DNA from: UBA12087 sp964370815
Lineage (GTDB): Bacteria; Chloroflexota; Anaerolineae; Anaerolineales; Villigracilaceae
Assembly (NCBI GenBank): GCA_964370815.1
Contig: CAYJKQ010000006.1
Location: forward strand, 62,001 to 126,000
Length of the DNA: 64,000 nt
Direction of reading: 5' to 3'
Shown: piece after piece, positions 16,823 to 24,749 of the stretch
Layout of the letters: each line of letters begins with the position of its first letter
Position numbering within the stretch: the stretch's first letter is position 1
Translations under genes and position numbers: made by a program
Notes under the pieces: generated by a model
Database searches by the model: none
What the model was told of the DNA's origin: nothing
What the model saw: only the letters and a program-made list of their open reading frames with translations

Positions 16823-17146
16823 TTACTTTTCTCCTTTGGAGCCAAGAAAAACGACACGCGTTTTTGCATTCATACCGCGCTTCGCACCGCTGGGTACAAT
16901 AACGGTGACGCCTGGTTTGATGATGAAAGTTTCATCGTCAACGGTCATCAAGCCCTCACCCTCGAGGAAGTGGTACATTGCCACCTCACCTGAATGCGCT
17001 GGAATTTGTCCACCCGCTTCCAATCCAACAACAAGTGCTTTGAAGTTCGGCGTATCAATAAGGAATTGAGGTTTGGGTCCATCTGCAGCAAAAACAGCCT
17101 TGCCTTTTGTATTTGCGAAATAGATTTGAGAAGTTGTGTCAGACAT
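16823..17146 (-). CDS. Cupin-domain protein (small, redox operon leader)
   Basis: 107 residues from the ATG at 17146 (AAGGAGCTATT before it). A single cupin barrel: GGQIPAHSGEVAMYHFLEG supplies the two His and Glu of motif 1, and IKPGVTVIVPSGAKRG is motif 2. First gene of a three-gene operon with the NnrS/CcoN-like protein (1 base apart) and cytochrome c. Close paralog of 52117-52428, including the order of upstream elements. Probably a metal-binding sensor or small dioxygenase; substrate unknown. Its promoter carries a CGAT-AAAA-GTCG site at -41.5. Confidence 0.8.
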   Translation of the reverse strand: MSDTTSQIYFANTKGKAVFAADGPKPQFLIDTPNFKALVVGLEAGGQIPAHSGEVAMYHFLEGEGLMTVDDETFIIKPGVTVIVPSGAKRGMNAKTRVVFLGSKGEK

Positions 17147-17171
17147 AATAGCTCCTTTTTGAATATGCCTG

Positions 17172-17212
17172 ACTTTATCTCTTTTCCCCACTTTCCACCC
17201 CGACTTTTATCG
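17172..17212 (-). promoter_or_regulatory. Crp/Fnr-type operator and promoter of cupin operon 1
   Basis: Leftward operator CGAT-AAAA-GTCG (17212-17201), centre 17206.5. A weak -10 TAAAGT (17177-17172) begins 29.5 bases from the centre, giving an operator position of -41.5, the class-II activator position. The site extends to a CCCGA...TCGGG dyad. The same arrangement and the same -10 occur before the paralogous cupin gene at 52428. Confidence 0.6.
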
Positions 17213-17223
17213 GGTTTTGGAGC

Positions 17224-17928
17224 TTAAACCTCAATTTCTTGAATCATTGCCCGATCCATCAAACCCGCATGATCCAAAATACGAATTTGTTGCTTATCCA
17301 TTTCGATCAACCCAGCCTTCGTCAACTTGCGGATGATGCGGCGCAATACATCTGGTACCGTGCCGATATGCGATGCCATTTCTATTTGATTTGTCCAGCG
17401 ACGGCGTTCGATCACATCCCCTTCAGCTTGCTCAAGCAAGAATTTTGCGAAGCGCGCCTCCACCGTTCGTAATGATAGATCCGCTGTCAACGCCACCAGG
17501 CTGGTAAAGCGATCTGCCATGCTTTCCAAAATCTGCAATGCCATGCGCGGATGCGCCAATAATACATCCTCTAAAGTCTGGCGCGGTAACAACCAAATTC
17601 CAGATTCTTCTAAGGCTATCGCAGTGGCAGGGTTTGCACGCTTTGCAAAAACACCAATCTCATTAAAAATTTCACCGGCAGCGAGGAAACGCAAGACCTG
17701 TACGCGTCCATCGGGGGAAGTCTTCAATACCTTCAAAGAACCATATTGTAGGTAATATAAATTGGTTTCCGTGTCCCCTTCCCAAAATACCACCTCATCG
17801 GGCTTAACAATTTTCCACATTGCACTCTTGACCAGATCTCCCAAAATCTCAAGATCAAGTCCACTCAGGAATGAGAAAGATTGCAGACGTTTGAGCAAGA
17901 TGTCAGTGGTAATAGGCGTATTTTTCAT
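17224..17928 (-). CDS. Crp/Fnr-family transcription regulator (A)
   Basis: A 234-residue protein with an N-terminal cyclic-nucleotide-binding-type barrel (about 18-130), dimerisation helix (130-158) and C-terminal winged HTH; the recognition region is HIGTVPDVLRRIIRKL. There is no N-terminal Cys cluster for Fe-S, so it is not a true FNR. It lies just upstream of cupin operon 1 on the same strand and probably activates it. A palindrome TTTGCA-N4-TGCAAA (17949-17964) overlaps its own -35 (TTGCAT-N17-TAAACT), suggesting autoregulation. No ribosome site is visible and the predicted start point falls on the ATG, so the mRNA may be leaderless. Confidence 0.9.
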   Translation of the reverse strand: MKNTPITTDILLKRLQSFSFLSGLDLEILGDLVKSAMWKIVKPDEVVFWEGDTETNLYYLQYGSLKVLKTSPDGRVQVLRFLAAGEIFNEIGVFAKRANPATAIALEESGIWLLPRQTLEDVLLAHPRMALQILESMADRFTSLVALTADLSLRTVEARFAKFLLEQAEGDVIERRRWTNQIEMASHIGTVPDVLRRIIRKLTKAGLIEMDKQQIRILDHAGLMDRAMIQEIEV

Positions 17929-17934
17929 ATAATT

Positions 17935-17964
17935 AGTTTACTCTTTAATTTGCACCAATGCAAA
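17935..17964 (-). promoter_or_regulatory. Promoter and palindromic operator of Crp/Fnr gene A
   Basis: Leftward -35 TTGCAT (17962-17957), 17-base spacer, -10 TAAACT (17940-17935). The perfect dyad TTTGCA-CCAA-TGCAAA (17949-17964) covers the -35. The 6-4-6 spacing fits a Crp-family dimer, and the position over the -35 predicts repression. Confidence 0.5.
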
Positions 17965-18231
17965 GAAATGATTATGCCAACTTGAAAGCAGTGGAATATA
18001 TCACATTTGAATAAGTCACAAATCTTTTAGGCTGTTGAGGTGTATTATTCAGTAAATCAGGAGTTTTTGAAATTTAAGACATATCGACGCAATAAATGGA
18101 AACGGCGATTCTTACTATTGCATCCAGATTTTATGCCGATCCTTTGATTGGGTGGAACGGATTTCCGGAATCCCTTTCGATCGGATATCTTTATCGAGCC
18201 GGCGCAGGACCGTGAGCAGGGAGCATCAATA

Positions 18232-19503
18232 ATGCAGTTGATCAATGGAAATCGTGTGGTGATTGTAGGCGGAGGCCCGGCAGGCAGTTTTGCCGCCTTG
18301 CATATAATTCGATTTGCCAGGGAGTCCGGTATAAAGCTGGAAGTACAAATCCTTGAGCCGCGCGATTTCTCCCGTCCAGGTCCTGGCGGATGTAACAAGT
18401 GTGCCGGGATCGTCTCCTCCGTCCTAAAGCAGGATTTGCAGACTCTTGGACTGAATCTGCCGGAAGAGGTTATCCAGGCGGAATTGGATTCTTACATCCT
18501 TCACCTGGGCAAGACAGAGTTGCCAATCCATCGTCCAAACTCTGGTCGGCATATCATGAGTGTTTATCGGGGGGGCGGCCCCCGGTTAGGCACCCTGCCT
18601 TTGCCAAAGACATTTGATGGCTGGCTCTTGAACCAGGCCAAGGAATGCGGCGCGATCGTTCAGCGTGTGAAAGTTCGCTCCATTAAGCCTGGTCCCCGTC
18701 CAGTGATCGTTATAGGACAGGAAACCATCGAAGCGGATCTGGTAATTCTTGCGACAGGAGTCAACAGTCAACCGCCATTGGTTCCAGCCTGGGGCTATCG
18801 TCCGCCAAAAACCGAGATCATGGCGCAGGACGAGATCATGACCCCGCAGGATTTTCAGGATCACAGCGTACATGTTTATTTTGATAACCCGCCAGGTTTG
18901 ATCTTTGGCGCACTGATTCCCAAGGGGCGTTATGCCAATATTTCCCTGCTCGGCCGTCATTTACAACCTGACGCGATCAACGATTTTCTGCAAGGAAATG
19001 ATATTTCCTCTTTATTCCCGCAAGGTCTTCACAAGCTCTGCGGGTGCGCACCACGCGTGGCTGTGACAGCGGCTGGAGGATACTACGCGGATCGTATGGT
19101 TGCTGTGGGCGATGCGGCTGTCACGCGTCTCTATAAAAATGGAATGGGTATGGCCTTTATCACGGCTCGCGCTGCTGCACAAACTGCCATCAAGTATGGT
19201 GTCTCGCGACAGGATTTTGCCCGAGGTTACGCACCGGTTTGTCGAGAAATTGCTGTGGATAATTTCTACGGTCGGCTATTATTCTTTCTCTGGAAAGTCA
19301 CCCGCCACGTCCCACTATTGTTCGAAGCTTGGGTAAAGGCGGTCGCATCCGAAATTAACCGGCCTTTCCAATCGCAGGCACTTACTCGTATTTTATGGGG
19401 AATGTTTAGCGGAGATGAACCCTATCGCCGACTTTTCTGGATATCAGTAAGCCACTCAGCCCTGATGAATATTTGGAAAGGTATGTGGAAGAAACCCGAA
19501 TAA
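18232..19503 (+). CDS. Geranylgeranyl-reductase-like FAD flavoprotein
   Basis: 423 residues from ATG 18232 (GGGAG upstream). An N-terminal FAD-binding dinucleotide fold, VVIVGGGPAGSFAA (about 8-21), a Cys pair in GGCNKCAGI (about 55-63) and the C-terminal FAD motif MVAVGDAAVTRLYKNGMG (about 291-308). This is the pattern of the GGR/FixC/ChlP flavoprotein family, which reduces isoprenoid chains or transfers electrons. The GGCNKCAG motif is kept in archaeal-type GGRs. It stands alone between two leftward gene groups concerned with redox. The substrate is unknown; menaquinone or lipid side-chain reduction is one possibility. Confidence 0.8.
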   Translation: MQLINGNRVVIVGGGPAGSFAALHIIRFARESGIKLEVQILEPRDFSRPGPGGCNKCAGIVSSVLKQDLQTLGLNLPEEVIQAELDSYILHLGKTELPIHRPNSGRHIMSVYRGGGPRLGTLPLPKTFDGWLLNQAKECGAIVQRVKVRSIKPGPRPVIVIGQETIEADLVILATGVNSQPPLVPAWGYRPPKTEIMAQDEIMTPQDFQDHSVHVYFDNPPGLIFGALIPKGRYANISLLGRHLQPDAINDFLQGNDISSLFPQGLHKLCGCAPRVAVTAAGGYYADRMVAVGDAAVTRLYKNGMGMAFITARAAAQTAIKYGVSRQDFARGYAPVCREIAVDNFYGRLLFFLWKVTRHVPLLFEAWVKAVASEINRPFQSQALTRILWGMFSGDEPYRRLFWISVSHSALMNIWKGMWKKPE

Positions 19504-19549
19504 GCATCTCATCCTCAAATTGAAACAGATAATATCATCTAATTACTGA

Positions 19550-19954
19550 CTATGTACCAATCGGTTTGACTCTTTGCCATATCACTATAACAAAAAGCAA
19601 AACACTGGAAGTTTCCAAAATACGACCTGTCAAAGCAAGCAAACCCATGCTGGTAAAAGGTTGAATTGCAACCATCAAAACCCCTATATTTAAGAACAAC
19701 AATACACCCCATGCAATATTTACATTTCCACGAGGCAGGCCTGATCTGAAGCGCGGCAGGATCCAAAAAGCGACGCCCATCGCCAGTTGCACTAACCAGC
19801 CGAGAAGCAGGAAATCCATATGCGCGGGTAACAGATTCCAGACCCACGGTGCAAAGGGGAATCCTTTGTTCGCCAAAATGAGTCCACCGAGAGTGAATCC
19901 CAAGAATAGATGGATAAATGAATAACGCACAAACCAAACACTCAAGCGCGGCAT
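19550..19954 (-). CDS. 4-TM NnrS-like small membrane protein
   Basis: 134 residues, four hydrophobic segments. The pattern AHMDFLLLGWLVQLAMG followed by FWILPRF (His, then GW, then Gly, then Pro) recurs in the preceding gene and in the NnrS/CcoN-like proteins of this window, suggesting a shared heme/metal-binding half-module. It starts at the base after the stop codon of the preceding gene (19957-19955), so it is coupled. Last gene of a three-gene leftward operon. Function unknown. Confidence 0.7.
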   Translation of the reverse strand: MPRLSVWFVRYSFIHLFLGFTLGGLILANKGFPFAPWVWNLLPAHMDFLLLGWLVQLAMGVAFWILPRFRSGLPRGNVNIAWGVLLFLNIGVLMVAIQPFTSMGLLALTGRILETSSVLLFVIVIWQRVKPIGT

Positions 19955-20353
19955 TTATTTTTCCTTTACCCGCGGCCAAGAATTCAGGATAAAGGCAACT
20001 CCCGAAAGCCATTGTAAAATTGCTGAAAGGACCAGTATTGTGCCGAACAGGCTACTTGCCTTTAACGCTTGAAGCGGCTCGGCGATAGCACGCAGGATTA
20101 AGCCAATGTTCAACAAGGCATATGTACTCCAGCCCAGGGATTCGTGTCCATGTGGCTTCTCAGTTGAATATTTAGGGAACATCCAATAAACCACACCGAA
20201 GATCAATTGTGTCAGCCACCCAAATACAAGCAAGTGAATGTAAACGGGTAAGAAACCGTTCGACACTCGCAGCGTCAGTAAGATGCCAAGTAAGAGCGCA
20301 AAGGCAAGATATAAAAGCGCTGTTTTGATAAATGTTCGGGTAAGCAATGGCAT
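19955..20353 (-). CDS. 4-TM NnrS-like small membrane protein
   Basis: 132 residues from the ATG at 20353 (AGGAAAGTAACC before it; an upstream extension only overlaps the preceding gene). Four hydrophobic segments; YIHLLVFGWLTQLIFG and VYWMFPKY form the same His-GW-G-P pattern as in the downstream gene. The two proteins look like two halves of a larger NnrS/oxidase-like fold encoded separately. It begins 2 bases after the stop of the 360-residue NnrS-like protein. Confidence 0.7.
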   Translation of the reverse strand: MPLLTRTFIKTALLYLAFALLLGILLTLRVSNGFLPVYIHLLVFGWLTQLIFGVVYWMFPKYSTEKPHGHESLGWSTYALLNIGLILRAIAEPLQALKASSLFGTILVLSAILQWLSGVAFILNSWPRVKEK

Positions 20354-20355
20354 GG

Positions 20356-21438
20356 TTACTTTCCTGAAAGACTTTTCCGCATGGATAAAAATGTCATGAC
20401 GATAAACAGCAGAATCGCAACTTCGTTCAATAATCCACCCCACATGCGTACAGTGTACCAGTTGGCATAATCAGCGATCACGCGCAAAACAAGCGATAAA
20501 TGCAACAAAATCAGATGAATATAAAATGTAGGCTGGAAATTAATCGGCATCCCAAGAATCGAGGGAAAAATGATCGGTGCGTGACCAAAGATCATCGAAA
20601 TGACAAAACCAATGAAGACGACATGCAAGGCTGCATCATATCTCAGACCTGCAACTTGTGCGCCAAAAATAAGGTTTAATACTCCCCCAACGCCAAGCCA
20701 CGATAGACCAAGTGCTAGACACCAGGCGATATAGCGCGTCAGTGGAAGTTTGTGTTTAAGGTTTCGCCATGCGAGATCGTTCCGCACAGACCAAAGTGCC
20801 AGAAAAAGCAAAGCCGCACCGTTCAAACGCACGCCGAGTTGTGGATTGAATAAGGAAGCGAACATGCCCGCGAGAAAAATAGAAACAATGCTTCCAAAAT
20901 AAATATTACTTCTTCTCGATGGACGCAAAACGCGGCTGAGTTCCAGCCTTTCGCCGGCGATGGTTAGAATCAGAAACGCTTGCCAGAAAAATACCACCTG
21001 AAAGATTTGCCAACCCAAAAGCCACAGCAAGTTGCCTGCGAACCAGGCAAACATCCCAATCAACATGGTGACGGTGTGTAATGCAAACTCGCGGCGCGTC
21101 ATCTCGATCAGAATGGCGACACCACCGAGGCTGGCGAGGGTAAGCAGAAGAGGTCCCAGTGGTGAAGTCCGAATCAAAAAAGTGACCAACCAGCCAAGTC
21201 CCGCAAAAAGCGGTGAAAGGTACATCCATTTTTTCTTTAAAGCCACAGCGCGTTCGAGTGGGATCAGAGTTCCTAAAAATCCTGAGATCATTAAAGGACC
21301 ATGCAACATCACGAGTGAGGGAGTCAATACGGGCAATTGCCAGCCAAGCCGCAAAAGGCCGGCCCATAATGCGGCAAGTAATGCGAGGATGGAAAGGATA
21401 AGAAAAGGAATTGGAAAGCGATTGGAAATTGATTTCAT
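20356..21438 (-). CDS. NnrS-family-like membrane protein
   Basis: 360 residues, about 11 transmembrane helices. The segment HVVFIGFVISMIFGHAPIIFPSILG (about 266-290, only its ends quoted as HVVFIGF and FGHAPIIFP) is characteristic of NnrS-like proteins, with a first LHGPLMISGFLG motif near 44 and ERLELSR in the middle. NnrS proteins are heme/copper membrane proteins linked to nitrosative stress in denitrifiers. It leads a coupled operon with two 4-TM proteins and is divergent from Crp/Fnr gene B (21564), which may control it. Confidence 0.75.
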   Translation of the reverse strand: MKSISNRFPIPFLILSILALLAALWAGLLRLGWQLPVLTPSLVMLHGPLMISGFLGTLIPLERAVALKKKWMYLSPLFAGLGWLVTFLIRTSPLGPLLLTLASLGGVAILIEMTRREFALHTVTMLIGMFAWFAGNLLWLLGWQIFQVVFFWQAFLILTIAGERLELSRVLRPSRRSNIYFGSIVSIFLAGMFASLFNPQLGVRLNGAALLFLALWSVRNDLAWRNLKHKLPLTRYIAWCLALGLSWLGVGGVLNLIFGAQVAGLRYDAALHVVFIGFVISMIFGHAPIIFPSILGMPINFQPTFYIHLILLHLSLVLRVIADYANWYTVRMWGGLLNEVAILLFIVMTFLSMRKSLSGK

Positions 21439-21563
21439 GCGTTTATTCTACCGCGGGTTGCATAATTTACTAAAATCAAGTGATGTATAATCTCTACTAA
21501 TAATGAACATGTTCGCATTAAAGAATTTTCTAGGGATTTTGAAATTCGAGGAAAGTAGTTAAA

Positions 21564-22313
21564 ATGACTCGTCCAAAATCACCTGTGCGTCTTGATTGGA
21601 TGGATCCCGCAGTCTGCTCGCTGGAGTATCGCTTGAAGATTATCAGCCGTTTACCATTCTTCAAACATCTACCCCGAGAGGCGATATCCAAAATCAATAC
21701 CTTGTTCCAAGACCGCGATGTATCTGCCAATGAGCGGATCTATTTTGAAGGGGACGAAGCAGAACACCTTTATCTCGTGGCAATGGGAAAAGTGAAATTA
21801 GTGCGCAATCCTATCTCGGGGCGTGAAGTATTGCTGGATATTTTGCTTGGCGGTGATTACTTTGGCACCCTTTCGATTTTCGGCGGTCGCACCCATTCAG
21901 AAACTGCTATTGCGCAGACCGATTGCTGCATCCTGCAAATTTCGTCCACAGATTTTGAAACCATCCTTACAGATTATCCCGATGTAACACGCAAAGTACT
22001 TGAAGCTGTCAGCCAACGGTTGGCGGAATCGCAGGAGATCGTCAAACAGTTGAGCGCTTACACGGTTGAACAACGTATCGCATCCGCATTATTACGCTTA
22101 GCGAATAAACTGGGCGAAACACGCGAACAAGGTGTATTGATCCAGTTACCGTTTTCGCGTCAAGATTTGGCAGCAATGACAGGCGCAACCACGGAAACCG
22201 TCAGTCGTATCATGAGTCGTTTTGGAGAGGCAGGGGTGGTCAAATCTGGACGCAAATGGGTGACCATCCTGGATATACCCCGCCTGGAAGAACTGGAATT
22301 GGGGTACAGTTAA
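21564..22313 (+). CDS. Crp/Fnr-family regulator (B), FNR/DNR-type recognition helix
   Basis: A 249-residue regulator with an effector barrel (about 30-145) and winged HTH. The recognition helix GATTETVSRIMSRFGEAG carries the E-x2-S-R residues with which FNR and DNR read TTGAT half-sites. There is no FNR-type N-terminal Cys cluster, so an NO- (DNR/NnrR) or other-ligand type is more likely. Immediately after its stop is a near-perfect TTGAT-N4-ATCAT site before the hemerythrin gene, and it is divergent from the NnrS-like operon. Nitrosative or low-oxygen control is inferred. Confidence 0.9.
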   Translation: MTRPKSPVRLDWMDPAVCSLEYRLKIISRLPFFKHLPREAISKINTLFQDRDVSANERIYFEGDEAEHLYLVAMGKVKLVRNPISGREVLLDILLGGDYFGTLSIFGGRTHSETAIAQTDCCILQISSTDFETILTDYPDVTRKVLEAVSQRLAESQEIVKQLSAYTVEQRIASALLRLANKLGETREQGVLIQLPFSRQDLAAMTGATTETVSRIMSRFGEAGVVKSGRKWVTILDIPRLEELELGYS

Positions 22314-22366
22314 TTGATTTGAATCATGTAAGTATTGATTGGGGAAGGGTACACTGGTGGTATAAA
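22314..22366 (+). promoter_or_regulatory. FNR/DNR-type site and promoter of hemerythrin gene
   Basis: TTGAT-TTGA-ATCAT (22314-22327) matches the FNR/DNR consensus TTGAT-N4-ATCAA at 9 of 10 positions. A -10-like TATAAA lies at 22361-22366, putting the site about 52 bp upstream of the start point. The adjacent Crp/Fnr gene B has the matching E-SR recognition helix. Confidence 0.6.
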
Positions 22367-22393
22367 GTTCAAACTAATAAAGGAGATAAAAAC

Positions 22394-22903
22394 ATGAACA
22401 CCCTGACCCAACCCTTAAGAGAAGAACACAAGGAATTGTTTCCAAATGTAGACCGCATCCGCCAGGTCGCTGAATTGATTGGAGAAGCACCGATTGCTGA
22501 TATTCGCAGCGACGTGGAGGAAGTTTACGACTTCCTGGCAAACCATCTAAAACCGCATGCCGAGGCAGAAGAGGCAGCGCTCTATCCGGTCATACAAAAA
22601 GTACTTGGCAGCCCTGATGCTACCAAAACAATGAGTCGTGACCACGTGGAAGTCGGTCTCTACATTGAAGAACTGGCAACCTTGCGGAAAGGACTTGCAG
22701 ACGAGTCGTTGACAACCACGTACTCCAAACCTCTGCAACGTGTCTTGTACGGCGTGTACGGGCTGGTTAAAGTCCACTTTGCCAAGGAAGAAGAAGTCTA
22801 CCTCCCAATCCTTGACAAAAGTCTCTCGCCCGAATCTGCACAGGAGATGTTCGAAGCAATGGAAGCTGCAGCACATAACGCCAAACAGGCTGCACAAGCT
22901 TGA
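22394..22903 (+). CDS. Hemerythrin HHE domain protein
   Basis: 169 residues from the ATG at 22394 (AAAGGAGATAAAAAC upstream). A four-helix bundle with the metal-ligand pattern of the HHE family: REEHKELFP (His 11 region), HLKPHAEAEEAALYP (two His plus Glu), SRDHVEVG and VHFAKEEEVYLP. It should bind a di-iron centre and sense or scavenge O2 or NO. It is preceded by an FNR-type site and followed by a strong hairpin terminator, so it is a monocistronic unit controlled by regulator B. Confidence 0.9.
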   Translation: MNTLTQPLREEHKELFPNVDRIRQVAELIGEAPIADIRSDVEEVYDFLANHLKPHAEAEEAALYPVIQKVLGSPDATKTMSRDHVEVGLYIEELATLRKGLADESLTTTYSKPLQRVLYGVYGLVKVHFAKEEEVYLPILDKSLSPESAQEMFEAMEAAAHNAKQAAQA

Positions 22904-22909
22904 GACGCA

Positions 22910-22944
22910 GAGAAGGCTTGATTTCAAATCAAGCCTTCTCTTTA
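22910..22944 (+). terminator. Intrinsic terminator of the hemerythrin gene
   Basis: Perfect 15-bp stem (22910-22924 pairing with 22926-22940, centred on C22925) starting 7 bases after the stop, followed by TTTA. The inner part contains TTGAT/ATCAA by chance of symmetry, but the length and position fit a terminator. Confidence 0.7.
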
Positions 22945-23010
22945 CAAAATTGAAGCAGAAATTCTGGTCAATATGGACGTTGAAACACTCATTTCATTGG
23001 AAGGAAAGCA

Positions 23011-24282
23011 ATGACAATTCCCAAACACCCTCGCGTGGTCATCATCGGAGCCGGGTTTGCAGGGTTATGGGCTGCCCGAAACTTATCACAATCGCAAACC
23101 GACGTGCTGGTTCTGGACCGCAACAATTATCATACTTTCTTTCCGTTGCTCTACCAAGTTGCAGCAGGAGAACTTGAAGCGGATGATATTGTTTATCCCG
23201 TGCGGAGCATTCTGCGTGGGCAGCAAAATATTCGCTTTCTCATGAATGAAGTTACAAAGGTAGACCTTGCTGCCAAACAAGTCCGAACTGCAGATCACGT
23301 TTTCCCCTACGATTATCTGATCCTGGCCATCGGCAGCACAACACATTTCTTTGGGGTAACTGGAGCAGCCCAGTATTCCTTCCAACTGAAGACCCTCGAG
23401 CAAGCAATCGCTCTGCGTAACCATATCCTGTTCCGATTTGAACGTGCAATGTGCGAACCTGACTCTGAGAGGCGGCAACAAATGTTGACTTTTGCCATTG
23501 TTGGCGGCGGGCCAACCGGGGTGGAATTCGCTGGCGCACTTGCTGAACTGATACGTGGTCCAATGGCGAAAAACTATCAGGCTCTCGAACCCCGGGAGAT
23601 CCATATTCTCCTGCTGGAGGCAAAAGACCGACTGCTGGCCTCATTCCCGGAAAAATTGGGAACCTATGCTGCAAAACGGCTGACTGAAATGGGGGTAGAG
23701 GTACGCTTGAAGGCAACGGTGAGTGAAATCACAGCAGATCATGTACGGCTTAAGGATGAGACAACAATTCCACTCGAAACCGTGGTTTGGACTTCAGGAG
23801 TGCGCGGTGAGACTTTCAATGCAGAACTTCCAATTTTACGGAATGGACAAGTGAAGGTTCTCCCGACGCTTCAGACCCAAGAGCACCCCGAGGTTTACGT
23901 GATCGGTGACCTGGCTTACCTGGAGGAAGGTGGACACTCACTCCCAATGCTCGCCCCGGTCGCTACGCAACAAGGACAAACAGCCGCCAAAAACATTATT
24001 CTCCAGGCAAACGATAAAACACCAGTTCCCTTCCACTACCGAAACCGGGGTACGATGGTAACCATCGGCCGAAATGCTGCCATTGCCCATGTGTGGAGAC
24101 ACGCATTCACTGGCTTTCCAGCCTGGATTCTATGGTTGAGCATTCACCTTTACGGCCTGATCAGCTTTCGTAATCGCCTGCTTGTATTAATCAAATGGGC
24201 TTGGGATTATCTTTTTTTTGAACGCGCCGTGAGCTTGATTGAAACTTTGCCGGTTTCGCATACGAACTCGAAAAAACTCTGA
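23011..24282 (+). CDS. ndh: Type II NADH dehydrogenase (NDH-2)
   Basis: A 423-residue membrane-associated flavoprotein oxidising NADH and reducing quinone without proton pumping. FAD-binding fold VVIIGAGFAGLWAAR (9-23), NAD-binding fold FAIVGGGPTGVEFAG (about 164-178) and the second FAD motif VYVIGDLAYLEEGG near 300. The C-terminal amphipathic region (WLSIHLYGLISFRNRLL and after) is the membrane anchor. Length and order match bacterial NDH-2. GGAAGGAAAGCA lies before the start. It feeds electrons into the quinone pool used by the nitrate- and cytochrome-linked systems nearby. Confidence 0.93.
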   Translation: MTIPKHPRVVIIGAGFAGLWAARNLSQSQTDVLVLDRNNYHTFFPLLYQVAAGELEADDIVYPVRSILRGQQNIRFLMNEVTKVDLAAKQVRTADHVFPYDYLILAIGSTTHFFGVTGAAQYSFQLKTLEQAIALRNHILFRFERAMCEPDSERRQQMLTFAIVGGGPTGVEFAGALAELIRGPMAKNYQALEPREIHILLLEAKDRLLASFPEKLGTYAAKRLTEMGVEVRLKATVSEITADHVRLKDETTIPLETVVWTSGVRGETFNAELPILRNGQVKVLPTLQTQEHPEVYVIGDLAYLEEGGHSLPMLAPVATQQGQTAAKNIILQANDKTPVPFHYRNRGTMVTIGRNAAIAHVWRHAFTGFPAWILWLSIHLYGLISFRNRLLVLIKWAWDYLFFERAVSLIETLPVSHTNSKKL

Positions 24283-24360
24283 GGAGGCAAGAGACCTAAT
24301 AACCAATCAGAAACAGCCGTTATTTCTGATGATAATATCCGTATTGAATGGAGATTTACA

Positions 24361-24684
24361 ATGAAATTTACCAACTTGATGGAGAACCTGAAATTCGGAA
24401 TTAATGACCCCCATGCTGAACCTCTTCACGTTGACAAGCAGGGGCGTGCGATCCTTTTCACTCTAAAGCCCGAACAATCGATTCGTGAACACAATGCACC
24501 CAGTTCGCCATTTTTTATGGTGGTATTAAGAGGAAAAGGTATTTTTGCCGGTGGCGATGGCGTTGAGCATACCTGTGGACCAAATACACTGCTTGTATTT
24601 GATGCTGGTGAACAACATGCGATCCGCGCTATTGAGGAGCTGGTCTTCGTCGGATTTTTGCACGGTGCGCCTGGTTATCAATAA
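24361..24684 (+). CDS. Cupin-domain protein
   Basis: 107 residues, single cupin barrel. EQSIREHNAPSSPFFMVVLRGKG provides motif 1 (His, acidic/His) and GPNTLLVFDAGEQHAI motif 2. Different from the two operon-leading cupins of this window, which lack an H-x-H-like start and are closer to each other. Located between NDH-2 and the NarX-like kinase; a short inverted repeat (24306-24313 with 24323-24330) lies upstream. Substrate unknown; small metal-binding sensor proteins of this size are common near redox regulators. Confidence 0.8.
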   Translation: MKFTNLMENLKFGINDPHAEPLHVDKQGRAILFTLKPEQSIREHNAPSSPFFMVVLRGKGIFAGGDGVEHTCGPNTLLVFDAGEQHAIRAIEELVFVGFLHGAPGYQ

Positions 24685-24749
24685 ATAAACCGACCCTGTG
24701 ACCTTCCACTACGCAACATAGCTGTATAATTGCGTTATCAAAGGAAGTA

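Noticed and set aside
21504..21514. GAACATGTTC as a further LexA-like box
   Set aside because: The half-sites are separated by 2 bases, not 4, and it is not placed over a clear promoter.
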